A stretch of 23,631 nucleotides of DNA, from the NCBI RefSeq assembly GCF_040882075.1, contig NZ_JBBEBZ010000106.1, forward strand, positions 1 through 23,631, in the 5' to 3' direction. The notes under the pieces are model-generated. The model had not been told where the DNA came from, ran no database searches, and worked only from the letters and a program-made list of their open reading frames with translations. The position numbers were made by a program, and so were the translations under genes. Each line of letters opens with the position of its first letter. Position 1 is the stretch's first letter. The DNA is from Nitriliruptor sp040882075. Lineage in GTDB: Bacteria > Actinomycetota > Nitriliruptoria > Nitriliruptorales > Nitriliruptoraceae. Positions 22,691 through 23,631 of this stretch are shown piece by piece.

Positions 22691-23631
22691 GTGGAGGCGA
22701 CGGCGGGGCTGCGGCCGATGCTGGCCACGCCGGGGCGGCCCGCCGACGTCGCCCGCGGCCACCTCCACGAGATCAAGTGGGACGGCGCCCGCGTGCTCGC
22801 GCACCTCGACGGGGCCGGTGGGATGACGCTCCGCTCGCGCAACGGCGCGGACATCACGGTCGCCTACCCCGAGCTGTCCGACCTCGCCGATCGCGTCGAC
22901 GCGGCCACCGTCCTCGACGGCGAGGTGGTGGTGCTCGACGAACGGGGAGCCGCGTCGTTCAGCGCCCTCCAACCGCGCATGCACCTGCGTGATCCGGGTC
23001 GCGTCCGCGTCGCGGCGTCGCGGTCGCCGGTCATCTACGTGGTCTTCGACGTGCTGGTCTGCCGCGGTCGGCCCGTGCTCGAGCTCGCGGTCGAGGAACG
23101 TCGCGACCTACTCGAGGGGCTGGGCCTCCACGGGTCCCACGTCCAGGTCCCGCCCGCGACCTGCGACGTCGCGCAGCTGCTCGAGATCGCCGCCGCCCGA
23201 GGCGATGAGGGGGTGGTCAGCAAGCGGCTCGGCAGCACCTACCGGCCGGGGGTGCGGTCGACCGACTGGATCAAGCTGCCCTTCGCCCAGCAGCGGGAGG
23301 TCGTGGTCGGTGCGTGGCGCGCGGAGGGGGCGGGGCGGCGAGGCAGCGTCAGCGACCGGCTCGGCGCGGTCATCGTCGGAGCGCACGATGACGACGGTGG
23401 CCTGCAGGAGCTCGGGGCGGTCGGGTCCGGGCTCGCCGGGAGGGCCGGCGCCGAGGTGCTGGCGCGGCTCGAACCGGCCGACGACAACCCCTTCACCGCG
23501 CTGGTCGCCGCACGCGACGCTCGGTTCGTCCGCCCGACGTTGGTCGGCACGGTCCGCCACCGTGGACTGACCGGCGACGGCAAGCTCCGCCAGCCGGTCT
23601 GGCTCGGCCTGCGTGATGACGTCACGCCCGC
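22691..23631 (+). CDS. ATP-dependent DNA ligase (LigC/LigD-ligase type), cut by window end
   Basis: An open frame of 313 codons that runs off the window with no stop. The adenylation domain is clear: LHEIKWDGARVLAHL with the nucleotidyl lysine K29 (motif I, EIKWDGAR), RSRNGADITVAYPEL (motif Ia), TVLDGEVVVLDE (motif III), YVVFDVLVCRGRPV, GDEGVVSKRLGSTYRPG (motif IV), and TDWIKLPFAQQREVVVGAW (motif V region). The OB domain follows (LGAVIVGAHDDDGGLQELGAVGSGL). A short gap from residue 1 to the catalytic lysine and no Ku, primase or phosphoesterase domain before it fit a stand-alone LigC or a LigD ligase-only protein of about 320-350 residues, so little is missing. It joins DNA breaks using ATP, in repair or NHEJ side pathways. 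GTG at 22691 has AGGAGG upstream. Being next to herA and the sbcCD-nurA genes, it fits a repair role. Confidence 0.93.
   Translation, partial: MEATAGLRPMLATPGRPADVARGHLHEIKWDGARVLAHLDGAGGMTLRSRNGADITVAYPELSDLADRVDAATVLDGEVVVLDERGAASFSALQPRMHLRDPGRVRVAASRSPVIYVVFDVLVCRGRPVLELAVEERRDLLEGLGLHGSHVQVPPATCDVAQLLEIAAARGDEGVVSKRLGSTYRPGVRSTDWIKLPFAQQREVVVGAWRAEGAGRRGSVSDRLGAVIVGAHDDDGGLQELGAVGSGLAGRAGAEVLARLEPADDNPFTALVAARDARFVRPTLVGTVRHRGLTGDGKLRQPVWLGLRDDVTP

Noticed and set aside
22691..23631. Ku-linked LigD with primase or phosphoesterase domains
   Set aside because: The catalytic lysine motif is only 29 residues from the start codon, so no upstream domain exists in this protein. Anything after the window end cannot be judged.

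Overview
The window is very GC-rich (G or C at nearly every third codon position) and starts many genes with GTG. It has TANNNT-type -10 hexamers, several of them only 6-7 nt from a start codon (leaderless pattern). Together with the gene families (paired acyl-CoA dehydrogenases with a TetR regulator, amino acid deaminase/aldolase beside a D-arabinono-lactone oxidase, DUF2007 and SHOCT proteins) this points to a high-GC actinobacterium. A deep-branching class such as Nitriliruptoria is possible but cannot be fixed from sequence alone. No rRNA, tRNA, CRISPR array, transposase or integrase was seen, and no gene-free stretch exceeds 300 bases.

Layout. 1-182: tail of a SHOCT-domain protein with Ser-Ala-Pro repeats. 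308-3297, minus: sugar-lactone oxidase, PLP amino acid deaminase/aldolase (4-nt overlap), then a DUF2007 membrane-anchored protein. 3490-4657, plus: an SRPBCC-fold protein and an AlkB-type dioxygenase whose promoter carries a perfect LexA/SOS-like box. 4706-4810: two copies of one palindromic repeat. 4940-7953, plus: two acyl-CoA dehydrogenase genes and a TetR regulator, with a candidate TetR operator at the front. 8104-8481: DUF983 zinc-ribbon membrane protein. 8554-12286, plus: phospho-sugar mutase, class II fructose-bisphosphate aldolase, methionine aminopeptidase. 12307-12657, minus: DksA/TraR-like zinc-finger protein.

12705-21773, minus, is the most interesting part. In transcription order it holds a HerA-like ATPase, a GNAT acetyltransferase, an acidic lipoprotein, SbcD (Mre11), SbcC (Rad50) and a NurA-like nuclease. 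The last three are joined by GTGA stop-start overlaps. The order herA-mre11-rad50-nurA is the classic archaeal DNA end-resection cluster, here in a bacterium with two unrelated-looking genes between herA and sbcD. A second GNAT gene (minus) and the start of an ATP-dependent DNA ligase gene (plus, running off the end) flank it, so the right third of the window looks like a double-strand-break repair island.

Intergenic DNA holds two repeat families that I do not recognise: a 41-43 bp element (GCGTGCACCGA, exactly 21 nt, TCGGTGCACGC; three copies, before map and before herA) and a 32-34 bp hairpin (two copies before the acyl-CoA dehydrogenases). There is also one perfect 16-bp inverted repeat between the second GNAT gene and the ligase.
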